Below, one piece after another: positions 1 to 6,086 of a DNA stretch of 6,086 nucleotides. Under the pieces are notes generated by a model, which searched no databases, was not told the DNA's origin, and was given only the letters and a program-made list of their open reading frames with translations. The DNA lies in the NCBI GenBank assembly GCA_958425285.1, contig CATZVV010000121.1, forward strand, positions 1-6,086, read 5' to 3'. Origin of the DNA: an uncultured Lachnoclostridium sp. (lineage in GTDB: Bacteria; Bacillota; Clostridia; Lachnospirales; Lachnospiraceae). Made by a program: the position numbers and the translations under genes. Numbering within the stretch: the stretch's first letter is position 1; each line of letters begins with the position of its first letter.

Positions 1-2
1 AC

Positions 3-2129
3 AATAAAAGTGCTGTTATCACGGCATTAAAGGGTGGTGAAACCGTAGTTACGGTTACGAACACTTTAAATGGGGAACAACATTATGTAGATGTTACTGT
101 TTTAATTGCGATTGAGGATTTGTCGTTTGATGAGCCGATTGTAGAAGCGAAAACCTATACGAAGGTACGTATGCTCTCAGTAAGCTATAGTCCGAAAAAT
201 GCAAACAGTACAGATATTATTTGGAATTCTTCTGATGAGTCAATTGCGAAAATTGAGGATTCAGGTGGAGAAAACGGCAGCAGAAAAGCACTTGTTACAT
301 TAGGTAAGCCCGGAACTGTAATATTGACAGCGTCACCTTCGTATAATCCATATACTGTTGTTGCGACATGTAATTTTACTGTAGTAGCATCTGCAGATTC
401 TATGGAGATTACACCAGAGGAAGTGACGTTAAATGCTGCCTATGGAGATCATGATGCAGAGACGAAACAAATTGAGTATACACTTACACCACAAGGGTGT
501 ACAACCACACTAACTTTTACTTCGGCAGATACGAAAATAGCAAAAGTTAGCGATACAGGTCTGATTACTGCGGTTGGACCGGGAAGTACAATTATTACGG
601 TACAGTCGGAAGAAAATTTATTAAAACAATGCAAAGTTACGGTGTTACAGCCTTGTGAATCCCTTGCCTTTAGTCCTGTTTCATATACAATGGTTACAGG
701 AGAAAGGTATACTCCTTCTTTGACGAAAAAGCCAGTTAATACAACGGATACATTTACTTGGAAAAGTTATAATACAAGTGTGGCAACCGTAAATTCATAT
801 GGAGAAATTGAAGCTAAGAAGGTTGGGCAGACATTTATTCAGGTCTCTTCGCCTTCTGGTGCAGTTGCAATTATGGAACTGATTGTACGTGATAATGTAA
901 AGGGACTGGAGCTTAATTATTCATCATATACAATTGAAAAAGGACAATATTTTGATTTGTGGCCAGTATTTACACCGGCAACTGCTTTTAATAAGGGCAT
1001 TGAGTTTGCAAATTCGGAACCTTCAGTGGCATCCATTCAACAAAAAGCAGAAGACGGTGCACCATATTTGCGTGTCACTGGTTTAAAGGGTGGAGTTACA
1101 ATGATTACGGTGACCTCCTCTGACGGAGGATACAAAGCTTCTTGTCTTGTAACGGTAACAGAAAAATCAACAAGTGTTACGGTAAACCCTACTTCGAAAT
1201 ATTTGAAACTTGGGAGCAGTTTTACTATATCAGCAACGGTTCGTACAAAAACGGCGACAAACAAAAATGTAAAATGGTCATCGAGTAATTCTAAAATTGC
1301 TTCTGTGAGTAAAGGCGGTAAAGTAAAAGGGAAGAAGATTGGTACAGTGAATATTCGGGCTACAGCCAAAGATGGAAGTGGTGCCTCGGCAGTTTGTCGT
1401 GTTATGGTAGTGAGGAAAGTCACAAGCTTGAGACTTAACAAATACTCTGCAAAGCTTTTAGTCGGAAAAACACTTAAATTAAAAAAATATATCCGTCCGA
1501 AAAATGCGACAATCAAAAGTGTGACGTGGAGTTCAAGTGATAATACAATCGCGACGGTAGGTGCAAATGGTCGTGTACTTGGTTTATCCCCGGGATTAGT
1601 GAGAATCCGTGCAAAAGCTAACGATGGTTCCGGAAAGTCGGCAACCTGTCTCATCAAGGTTGTTGAGCCGGTAGCGGCAACGGGAGTTACTGTAGGACAG
1701 TCAGAGTTGATTGTGGCAAGAGGAAGGAGCATTCAGTCAGGAATTGTTGTATCACCCGCAAATTCTACAGACTCCATTTCCTATTTTTCGGATAATAAAA
1801 AGGTTGCAACTGTTGATAAACGTGGTAAAATAAGAACAAAGAAAACAGGAGAAGTAACTGTTTACGGAAGAACTTCAAATGGAAAGTTAGGCTATGTAGA
1901 TGTGCTGGTAGTTGCTATGAACCGAGCAAAATTAAAGATGCGTGTCTATGATACAGAGGTACTGCGTGTTAACGAAATCAGTCAGGGTGTAACGTGGCAT
2001 TCGTCCAATCCGTTAGTAGCAAGTGTTGCAAACGGAAAAGTAGTGGGAAGACGGCCTGGTAAGACAACAATTTATGCAACGGTAAGAGGATTGCGTTTGC
2101 CATGCAGAGTAACGATTACTGAATTGGAT
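3..2129 (+). repeat. Nine diverged Ig-like coding repeats
   Basis: Approximate unit borders, set at the end of each terminal beta strand, are 3-113 (partial), 114-386, 387-647, 648-896, 897-1163, 1164-1412, 1413-1670, 1671-1916 and 1917-2129. Units 6 and 7 are the most alike: both carry W-S-S-S in the core and an A-K-x-D-G-S-G turn before the terminal strand. The others are strongly diverged, which points to an old array and not a recent tandem expansion. Unit 5 has a poor core (FANSEPSVASI, no Trp). Unit 9 is about 15 residues shorter than the others. Borders are judged by eye and may be off by several residues. Confidence 0.75.
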
Positions 2130-2132
2130 TAG
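3..2132 (+). CDS. Tandem bacterial Ig-like (Big_2) domain protein, 5'-truncated by the window edge
   Basis: The frame is open from the first bases, so the gene begins left of the window. The TTG at 120 is an internal Leu codon with no ribosome-binding site and is not a start. The visible 709 residues form about nine Ig-like units of 70-90 residues, the first one partial. Most units show the Big_2 core W-x-S-S/N...(I/V)-A-x-(V/I)...G...G, then a beta strand with a single Cys near its start, as in ATCLIKVV and LPCRVTI. Big_2 domains are known from extracellular and surface proteins (adhesins, intimin-like proteins, cell-wall proteins), so export is expected, but any signal peptide lies outside the window. 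The C-terminus stops right after the last unit. It has no LPXTG motif, membrane helix or S-layer-homology domain, so any anchor must be N-terminal or non-covalent. N-terminal units are acidic and later ones strongly basic. recN follows after 11 bases. The ligand is unknown. Big_2 assignment is confident; function is not assignable. Confidence 0.9.
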   Translation, partial: NKSAVITALKGGETVVTVTNTLNGEQHYVDVTVLIAIEDLSFDEPIVEAKTYTKVRMLSVSYSPKNANSTDIIWNSSDESIAKIEDSGGENGSRKALVTLGKPGTVILTASPSYNPYTVVATCNFTVVASADSMEITPEEVTLNAAYGDHDAETKQIEYTLTPQGCTTTLTFTSADTKIAKVSDTGLITAVGPGSTIITVQSEENLLKQCKVTVLQPCESLAFSPVSYTMVTGERYTPSLTKKPVNTTDTFTWKSYNTSVATVNSYGEIEAKKVGQTFIQVSSPSGAVAIMELIVRDNVKGLELNYSSYTIEKGQYFDLWPVFTPATAFNKGIEFANSEPSVASIQQKAEDGAPYLRVTGLKGGVTMITVTSSDGGYKASCLVTVTEKSTSVTVNPTSKYLKLGSSFTISATVRTKTATNKNVKWSSSNSKIASVSKGGKVKGKKIGTVNIRATAKDGSGASAVCRVMVVRKVTSLRLNKYSAKLLVGKTLKLKKYIRPKNATIKSVTWSSSDNTIATVGANGRVLGLSPGLVRIRAKANDGSGKSATCLIKVVEPVAATGVTVGQSELIVARGRSIQSGIVVSPANSTDSISYFSDNKKVATVDKRGKIRTKKTGEVTVYGRTSNGKLGYVDVLVVAMNRAKLKMRVYDTEVLRVNEISQGVTWHSSNPLVASVANGKVVGRRPGKTTIYATVRGLRLPCRVTITELD

Positions 2133-2136
2133 GAGG
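2131..2136 (+). promoter_or_regulatory. recN ribosome-binding site overlapping the upstream stop codon
   Basis: A perfect AGGAGG begins on the second base of the TAG stop of the Ig-like gene (2130-2132) and lies 7 bases before TTG 2144. The spacing is ideal and fixes TTG as the recN start. The overlap suggests that ribosomes finishing the Ig-like gene can re-initiate on recN. Confidence 0.85.
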
Positions 2137-2143
2137 AAGACAT

Positions 2144-3829
2144 TTGCTTGTTAATTTGCATGTAAAGAATTTTGCGATTATTGATGAAATTGATGTAGAT
2201 TTCAATAAGCACCTGAATATTCTGACAGGAGAAACCGGAGCCGGCAAGTCAATACTTGTCGGTTCTGTTAATATAGCTCTTGGACAGAGAGTGTCTGCGG
2301 ATATGATACGTAAAGGTGCAGAGTCTGCTATGGTAGAATTGGTTTTTCAAATTGAGGATAATGAGACCATACAGGCATTAAAAAAATTGGATATTGAACC
2401 TGAAGAGGGTATGATTGTGATTTCCAGAAAAATTATGGAAAACCGGAGTGTAAATAAAATAAATGGAGAAAGTGTGCCGGTAGCATTGATTAAGAAAGCA
2501 GCTCAGTTATGTATTGATATACATGGGCAGCATGAACACCAGTCATTACTTAATCGGAAAAAGCATTTAGAAATCATTGATGAATATATGAAAGATGAAT
2601 TGCTGGAAAAAAAGAAAAAACTGGGGCAGTTATATAAAGAATATTTTGATTTGAAAAAAGAGTGGGAGGAAAATGAAATTTCAGCAGAAGAGCGTGAGCG
2701 GCAAGTTTCGTTTATGAAATTTGAGAAAAATGAAATTGAAAAAGCTAAATTAAGAGAAGGAGAAGAGGAAGAAATTGAACGTGAGTACCGGTTATTATGT
2801 AATTCAGAAAAAATTGTGAAAAAAATAACAGAGGTTTATCAGAAGACTTCCGATTCACCGGAAAGTGCGGGAAATCAAATTTCAAGAGCAGTAAAAGAAT
2901 TGATTGGGATTTCAGATTTCAATCCAAATCTGGCTGGATTGTATAGTCAGTTGTCGGACATTGAAAGTCTGATTATGGATTTTAATCGTGAACTTGCAGA
3001 TTACATGAGCGATTTTGTGTTTGACGAATCCGATTTTCATAGAATAGAGGAACGATTAAATCAAATTAGGAGCATTTTCTCAAGATATGGTGGAGATTAT
3101 AATAAGGTTATGGAATATTTTGAGCAAATTAATGAAAAACTAAAACATTTTGAGGAGTATGAAACATATCGGGAAAATAGTCAGGGAAAAATAAGAGCCC
3201 TTGAAGCGGAGTTGGAAGTTCTTTGCGGAGAAATAACAAATATTCGAAAGAAGGGTGCATTATTGCTTCAAAAGAAAATATCGGACGCATTGCAGGATTT
3301 GAATTTTCTGGATGCCAGATTTAAAGTGGAACACCGGGCACTGAAGCAATTTACTGTGAATGGTAAGGATGAAATGGAGTTTGTTATTTCGATGAATCCC
3401 GGAGAAGATTTAAAGCCTTTGGGTAAGGTGGCATCCGGTGGCGAACTATCCAGAATTATGCTGGCAATTAAATCCGTACTAGCAGATAGCGATAATATTG
3501 AAACATTAATTTTCGATGAGATTGATGTGGGAATTAGTGGGCGGACAGCACAAAAAGTTTCAGAGAAAATGGCTGTAATTGGAAAAAAGCACCAGATTAT
3601 TTGTATCACTCATTTGGCACAGATTGCAGCAATGGCTGATTCACATTATTTTATTGAAAAAGTGGTAAAAGAAGGTGTTACAAAAACTGATATACGCAAA
3701 TTATCAGATGATGAGTCAGTGCAGGAATTGGCCAGAATTACAAGTGGAGCTGAGGTGACAGAAACAGTTATGGCAAGTGCGGCAGAAATGAAAGAGCTTG
3801 CTTCAAAATACAAGACATATTCGGTTTAA
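2144..3829 (+). CDS. recN: DNA repair ATPase RecN
   Basis: RecN is an SMC-like ATPase that acts early in double-strand-break repair, gathering DNA ends on the nucleoid and aiding RecA-dependent recombination. The 561 residues match the usual family length (about 550-575). The N-terminal ATPase half has the expected opening NLHVKNFAIIDEI and a Walker A motif GETGAGKS at residues 29-36. The RecN-typical IHGQHEHQSLL follows at 126-136. Two long charged helical stretches, about 147-220 and 320-385, are the likely coiled-coil arms. The C-terminal half has the ABC signature ASGGELS (430-436), Walker B LIFDEID with D458/E459, and the switch ITHLAQ with H490. No catalytic motif is missing. The start is TTG, supported by the AGGAGG 7 bases upstream and by alignment of the first residues with the family opening. 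The close gap to the Ig-like gene suggests cotranscription; no promoter for recN alone was seen. Confidence 0.97.
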   Translation: MLVNLHVKNFAIIDEIDVDFNKHLNILTGETGAGKSILVGSVNIALGQRVSADMIRKGAESAMVELVFQIEDNETIQALKKLDIEPEEGMIVISRKIMENRSVNKINGESVPVALIKKAAQLCIDIHGQHEHQSLLNRKKHLEIIDEYMKDELLEKKKKLGQLYKEYFDLKKEWEENEISAEERERQVSFMKFEKNEIEKAKLREGEEEEIEREYRLLCNSEKIVKKITEVYQKTSDSPESAGNQISRAVKELIGISDFNPNLAGLYSQLSDIESLIMDFNRELADYMSDFVFDESDFHRIEERLNQIRSIFSRYGGDYNKVMEYFEQINEKLKHFEEYETYRENSQGKIRALEAELEVLCGEITNIRKKGALLLQKKISDALQDLNFLDARFKVEHRALKQFTVNGKDEMEFVISMNPGEDLKPLGKVASGGELSRIMLAIKSVLADSDNIETLIFDEIDVGISGRTAQKVSEKMAVIGKKHQIICITHLAQIAAMADSHYFIEKVVKEGVTKTDIRKLSDDESVQELARITSGAEVTETVMASAAEMKELASKYKTYSV

Positions 3830-3853
3830 AAACAAATGAATTGACCCATAATA
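3824..3853 (+). promoter_or_regulatory. Candidate forespore (sigmaF/sigmaG-type) promoter of spoIVB
   Basis: A CATAATA element at 3847-3853 fits the sigmaG -10 consensus (CATAMTA). A GTTTA at 3824-3828, overlapping the end of recN, fits the sigmaF-type -35 pattern (GYWTA), with 18 bases between them. In B. subtilis spoIVB is transcribed in the forespore by sigmaF and sigmaG, so such a promoter is expected here. It would start transcription about 40 bases before GTG 3903. The motifs are short and the region is AT-rich, so chance matches are possible. Confidence 0.35.
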
Positions 3854-3889
3854 AATAGGAACTGCGATAGTAGTTTCTATTTTATTTTT
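3853..3889 (+). terminator. Terminator-like hairpin with T-rich tail after recN
   Basis: Left arm 3853-3863 (AAATAGGAACT) pairs with right arm 3872-3882 (AGTTTCTATTT) over 11 positions, including one G-T pair, around an 8-base loop. A T-rich tract (TTTATTTTT, ending at 3889) follows. This is the form of an intrinsic terminator, and it sits 23 bases past the recN stop. The stem is AT-rich with only three G-C pairs, so it may be weak. It also ends directly against the spoIVB ribosome-binding site, so it would lie inside a spoIVB leader if transcription starts upstream. Confidence 0.45.
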
Positions 3890-3894
3890 GGGAG
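3890..3894 (+). promoter_or_regulatory. spoIVB ribosome-binding site
   Basis: GGGAG lies 8 bases before GTG 3903 and decides the start. The in-frame TTG at 3888 overlaps this site and GTG 3894 overlaps its last base, so neither has a ribosome-binding site of its own. Confidence 0.75.
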
Positions 3895-3902
3895 TGATTT
3901 CA

Positions 3903-5141
3903 GTGAATCGGTTACGCAAGTACAGGATTTTATTATGCAGTATATTGTTTTTGGATTTAGTTGCAATTGGTCTTATTTTTTATGTTAAAGTTGCAGGAAT
4001 GGTGCCAGATTCTATTTTTACTGTTGTAGGTGAAATGGATGAAGTGGATTTTTCACTTCCGATCGAAATTTCTGAAAGTGTGGAAGCGTTAAATATCAAA
4101 AATACGGATAGTGGCTTCCGGATGAATTCAAAAACAGAAGGATCCTATGATGTAGAGGTCAGGCTATTTGGTCTGATTTCTTTAAAGAAAATGAATGTGA
4201 AGGTGATTTCGCAACAAAAGGTGGCTCCATGTGGCGAGACGGCAGGCATTTATGTAAAATCAGATGGTTTGCTCGTGTTAGGGACAGATGCCGTAGAGGG
4301 TACAAACGGATTTCGTTATGAACCGGTTCACAATATTGTAAAACCAGGGGATTACATCAAAGAGTGGAACGGTGAAACGGTGACAAGTATTTCACAACTA
4401 AAAAAAATGATAGAGAAGAATGGAGATAAGGAAAGTCGATTAATGATTATAAGAGATGGGGAAAGGATAACTGTGGCAGTGACTCCTGTGAAGGGATTGG
4501 ATGGCAAGTATAAATTAGGTGTATGGGTTCGTGAAGATACGCAGGGTATCGGGACCATTACTTATTTAGCGCAGGATGGTACATTTGGAGCATTGGGTCA
4601 TGGTATAACGGATGTGGATACGGGTAAGCTTATGGAATCCTGTCAGGGTGAATTATATACGGCGGAAATACTCAACATTGTTAAAGGTACAAAGGGAAAG
4701 CCGGGGGAATTGGAAGGAATGATCAATATGTCATTTAGCGAGACAATTGGAGTTTTGAAAAAGAATACACCACTGGGGATTTTTGGAGAGGTGGATGAGC
4801 AATATTCTAATCTTTTAGCAGATCAGTATATGCCAATAGCACTTAAGCAGGAAATAAAAAAGGGGAAAGCAGTGATACGGACAAGAATTAATGGTAAGAA
4901 AAGAGATTATGAAATTGAAATTGAAGAAATTGATATGACAAGTTCCGACAACAAGGGAATGGTAATTCATGTAACAGATAAAAAGCTGCTTGACCGTACA
5001 GGTGGAATTGTTCAGGGAATGAGTGGAAGCCCAATACTGCAAGGAGGAAAGGTGATTGGTGCTGTGACGCATGTGCTGGTTGATGATTCTACAAGAGGCT
5101 ACGGCATTTTTATCGAAAATATGCTTTCTGCTGCACAATGA
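3903..5141 (+). CDS. spoIVB: SpoIVB serine peptidase (family S55)
   Basis: SpoIVB is made in the forespore and exported into the space between the two spore membranes. In B. subtilis it cleaves SpoIVFA and so releases the SpoIVFB protease to process pro-sigmaK in the mother cell. The 412 residues (B. subtilis: about 425) begin with a basic MNRLRKYR and a hydrophobic segment at about 8-30 that serves as signal or membrane anchor. A PDZ domain follows at about 110-200, including the stretch KPGDYIKEWNGETV, and then the S55 peptidase domain. The triad is intact by comparison with B. subtilis H236, D363 and S378: H233 in GALGHGITD, D359 in VTDKKLL and S374 in GMSGSP. The family ending GYGIFIENML is also present. 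The GTG start is chosen for its ribosome-binding site and for placing the basic N-terminus before the helix. The C-terminus ends four residues after IENML, shorter than in Bacillus. Confidence 0.95.
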   Translation: MNRLRKYRILLCSILFLDLVAIGLIFYVKVAGMVPDSIFTVVGEMDEVDFSLPIEISESVEALNIKNTDSGFRMNSKTEGSYDVEVRLFGLISLKKMNVKVISQQKVAPCGETAGIYVKSDGLLVLGTDAVEGTNGFRYEPVHNIVKPGDYIKEWNGETVTSISQLKKMIEKNGDKESRLMIIRDGERITVAVTPVKGLDGKYKLGVWVREDTQGIGTITYLAQDGTFGALGHGITDVDTGKLMESCQGELYTAEILNIVKGTKGKPGELEGMINMSFSETIGVLKKNTPLGIFGEVDEQYSNLLADQYMPIALKQEIKKGKAVIRTRINGKKRDYEIEIEEIDMTSSDNKGMVIHVTDKKLLDRTGGIVQGMSGSPILQGGKVIGAVTHVLVDDSTRGYGIFIENMLSAAQ

Positions 5142-5158
5142 AATAAACAGAGAAAAGT

Positions 5159-5168
5159 TTTGTCGTTT
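5159..5168 (+). promoter_or_regulatory. Possible Spo0A box upstream of the spo0A promoter
   Basis: TTTGTCGTTT carries the TGTCG core of the Spo0A box (TGTCGAA) but has TT in place of the final AA, a 5 of 7 match. It is centred about 57 bases before the predicted transcription start. Autoregulation by Spo0A is known in B. subtilis, which makes the location sensible, but a single imperfect match in AT-rich DNA is weak evidence. Confidence 0.3.
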
Positions 5169-5185
5169 TATGCGGTGAAAAAAGC

Positions 5186-5214
5186 TTGAAAATGATAAGA
5201 AAAGACATTATAAT
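5186..5214 (+). promoter_or_regulatory. SigmaA-type promoter of spo0A
   Basis: TTGAAA at 5186-5191 and a perfect TATAAT at 5209-5214 are separated by exactly 17 bases. The predicted start near 5221 leaves a leader of about 56 bases before the spo0A ATG. This corresponds to the vegetative promoter (Pv) of B. subtilis spo0A. No convincing sigmaH promoter was found beside it. Confidence 0.75.
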
Positions 5215-5262
5215 GCAAATATGGCATTTAAGGGAAGATTTTGCCAGAAAATAAAATTATCT

Positions 5263-5274
5263 AGGGGGAAAGGA
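5263..5274 (+). promoter_or_regulatory. spo0A ribosome-binding site
   Basis: AGGGGGAAAGGA precedes ATG 5277. The GGGGG part ends 8 bases before the start and is the likely pairing region; the AAAGGA part is too close (2 bases). Confidence 0.75.
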
Positions 5275-5276
5275 AT

Positions 5277-6080
5277 ATGTCAAAGCTCGGTGTGATTATC
5301 GTAGACGATAATATGAGAGTGGTTGAATTGTTGACGGAAGTCCTGCACGCTGATGATGAAATCGATGTAATGGGATATGCAAATGATGGAATGGAAGCAC
5401 TGGAATTAATGAAGGAAACGGAACCTGATGTTGTGTTACTTGATCTGATTATGCCGAAATTAGATGGTCTGGGTGTTTTAGAAAAGGTTCGAAAAGGGAT
5501 AGGATTAAAGAAGATTCCTGCATTTATTGTTGTCACAGCAGTAGGACAGGAAATGGTTACAGAGACAGCGTTTGAATTGGGTGCAATGTATTATGTATTA
5601 AAGCCGTTTGACAAAGAGGTTATTTTGTCACGAGTGCAGAGATTTAAACAAGGAGCAAAGGGAAAACTGATTGAACGGAGTAGAAATAACGTGTATGATA
5701 GTGCAATTTCTAAGACGGAGTATAACTTAGAGTCTGATGTGACAAATATTATTCATGAAATTGGTGTGCCGGCACACATCAAAGGTTATCAGTATCTGCG
5801 AGATGCAATTATGATGTCCGTAGATGATGGTGAAATGCTTAATTCCATTACAAAATTACTTTATCCAACAATTGCGAAACAGCATAAGACTACGCCAAGT
5901 CGTGTAGAACGTGCGATTCGCCATGCTATTGAAGTGGCATGGAGCCGTGGAAAAGTAGACACAATCGATGAATTGTTTGGCTATACCGTGAATAACGGGA
6001 AAGGAAAACCGACAAATTCGGAATTTGTTGCATTAATTGCGGACAAAATCCGATTAGAGCATAAGATGGCTTTGCGGTAA
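5277..6080 (+). CDS. spo0A: Sporulation master regulator Spo0A
   Basis: Spo0A is the response regulator whose phosphorylated form binds 0A boxes and commits the cell to sporulation. The 267 residues equal the usual family length. The receiver domain (about 1-125) has the acidic pocket D10/D11, the phosphorylated D56 in VLLDLIMP, T87 in VVTAVG and K109 in VLKPFD. A variable linker of about 25 residues follows. The C-terminal Spo0A DNA-binding domain (about 150-267) is nearly canonical: the helix-turn-helix has TTPSRVERAIRHAIEVAWSRG-type sequence at residues 205-225, followed by LFGYTV and KPTNSEF. All residues needed for phosphorylation and binding are present, so the protein should be functional. 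It follows spoIVB after 135 bases and has its own promoter; no clear terminator separates the two, so readthrough from spoIVB is possible. The source of phosphate (phosphorelay or orphan kinases, as in clostridia) cannot be told from the window. Confidence 0.98.
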   Translation: MSKLGVIIVDDNMRVVELLTEVLHADDEIDVMGYANDGMEALELMKETEPDVVLLDLIMPKLDGLGVLEKVRKGIGLKKIPAFIVVTAVGQEMVTETAFELGAMYYVLKPFDKEVILSRVQRFKQGAKGKLIERSRNNVYDSAISKTEYNLESDVTNIIHEIGVPAHIKGYQYLRDAIMMSVDDGEMLNSITKLLYPTIAKQHKTTPSRVERAIRHAIEVAWSRGKVDTIDELFGYTVNNGKGKPTNSEFVALIADKIRLEHKMALR

Positions 6081-6086
6081 GGTAAA

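Noticed and set aside
120..122. TTG as the start of the Ig-like gene
   Set aside because: The frame is open back to position 3 and encodes the end of another Ig-like unit. No ribosome-binding site precedes the TTG.
1037..1732. Long open frame of 231 codons on the minus strand
   Set aside because: It lies fully inside the Ig-like gene, mirrors its repeat bias, has no ribosome-binding site I can see and resembles no known protein.
2608..2614. A AAA AAG slippery heptamer in the recN frame, as used for -1 frameshifting in dnaX
   Set aside because: A -1 shift would meet a stop after about seven codons. No upstream Shine-Dalgarno-like stimulator or clear downstream hairpin was seen. Lys-rich coiled coils in AT-rich genomes give this heptamer by chance.
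3888..3902. Upstream starts for spoIVB at TTG 3888 or GTG 3894
   Set aside because: Both overlap the GGGAG ribosome-binding site itself; GTG 3903 has the correct 8-base spacing.
4815..5138. Open frame of 107 codons on the minus strand within spoIVB
   Set aside because: It is a shadow of the conserved S55 peptidase coding region; its composition is not protein-like.
5222..5246. TGGCA...TGCCA inverted repeat in the spo0A leader
   Set aside because: Only five pairs around a 15-base loop, with no extension of the stem; too weak to call a structure or operator.
5269..5277. AAAGGAATA resembling a sigmaH -35 element
   Set aside because: It overlaps the spo0A ribosome-binding site and start codon, so it could not drive full-length spo0A; its purine content is explained by translation initiation.

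Overview
The window is AT-rich DNA from an endospore-forming, low-GC Gram-positive bacterium. The best fit is a clostridial anaerobe, possibly of the Lachnospiraceae. The evidence is a complete spo0A, a complete spoIVB with the S55 peptidase triad, recN directly upstream in the order also known from Bacillus subtilis, strong purine-rich Shine-Dalgarno sites, and TTG and GTG starts. The family-level placement is an inference from the type of Ig-like protein and the overall style of the sequence.

Layout, all on the + strand. Positions 3-2132 hold the 3' part of a gene for a large protein made of tandem bacterial Ig-like (Big_2) units; its start lies left of the window. Positions 2144-3829 hold recN (TTG start), whose ribosome-binding site overlaps the end of the Ig-like gene. 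Positions 3830-3902 form a compact intergenic region with a candidate forespore-type promoter, a terminator-like hairpin with a T-rich tail, and the spoIVB ribosome-binding site. Positions 3903-5141 hold spoIVB (GTG start). Positions 5142-5276 hold a well-formed vegetative-type promoter (TTGAAA-17 bp-TATAAT) with an upstream Spo0A-box-like site. Positions 5277-6080 hold spo0A. No RNA genes, insertion sequences or CRISPR arrays were seen, and no gene-free stretch exceeds 135 bases.

How the genes relate: RecN is an SMC-like ATPase of double-strand-break repair. SpoIVB is the forespore-secreted serine protease that signals across the intermembrane space to start pro-sigmaK processing in B. subtilis. 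Spo0A is the master response regulator of sporulation entry. The recN-spoIVB-spo0A block is conserved and its members are recognised with high confidence. The unusual element is the Ig-like surface or secreted protein in the place where B. subtilis has the arginine repressor gene ahrC/argR. It is apparently coupled to recN by a 12-base gap. I see no new enzymatic or defence system here; the points worth a second look are that gene and the two regulatory intergenic regions.
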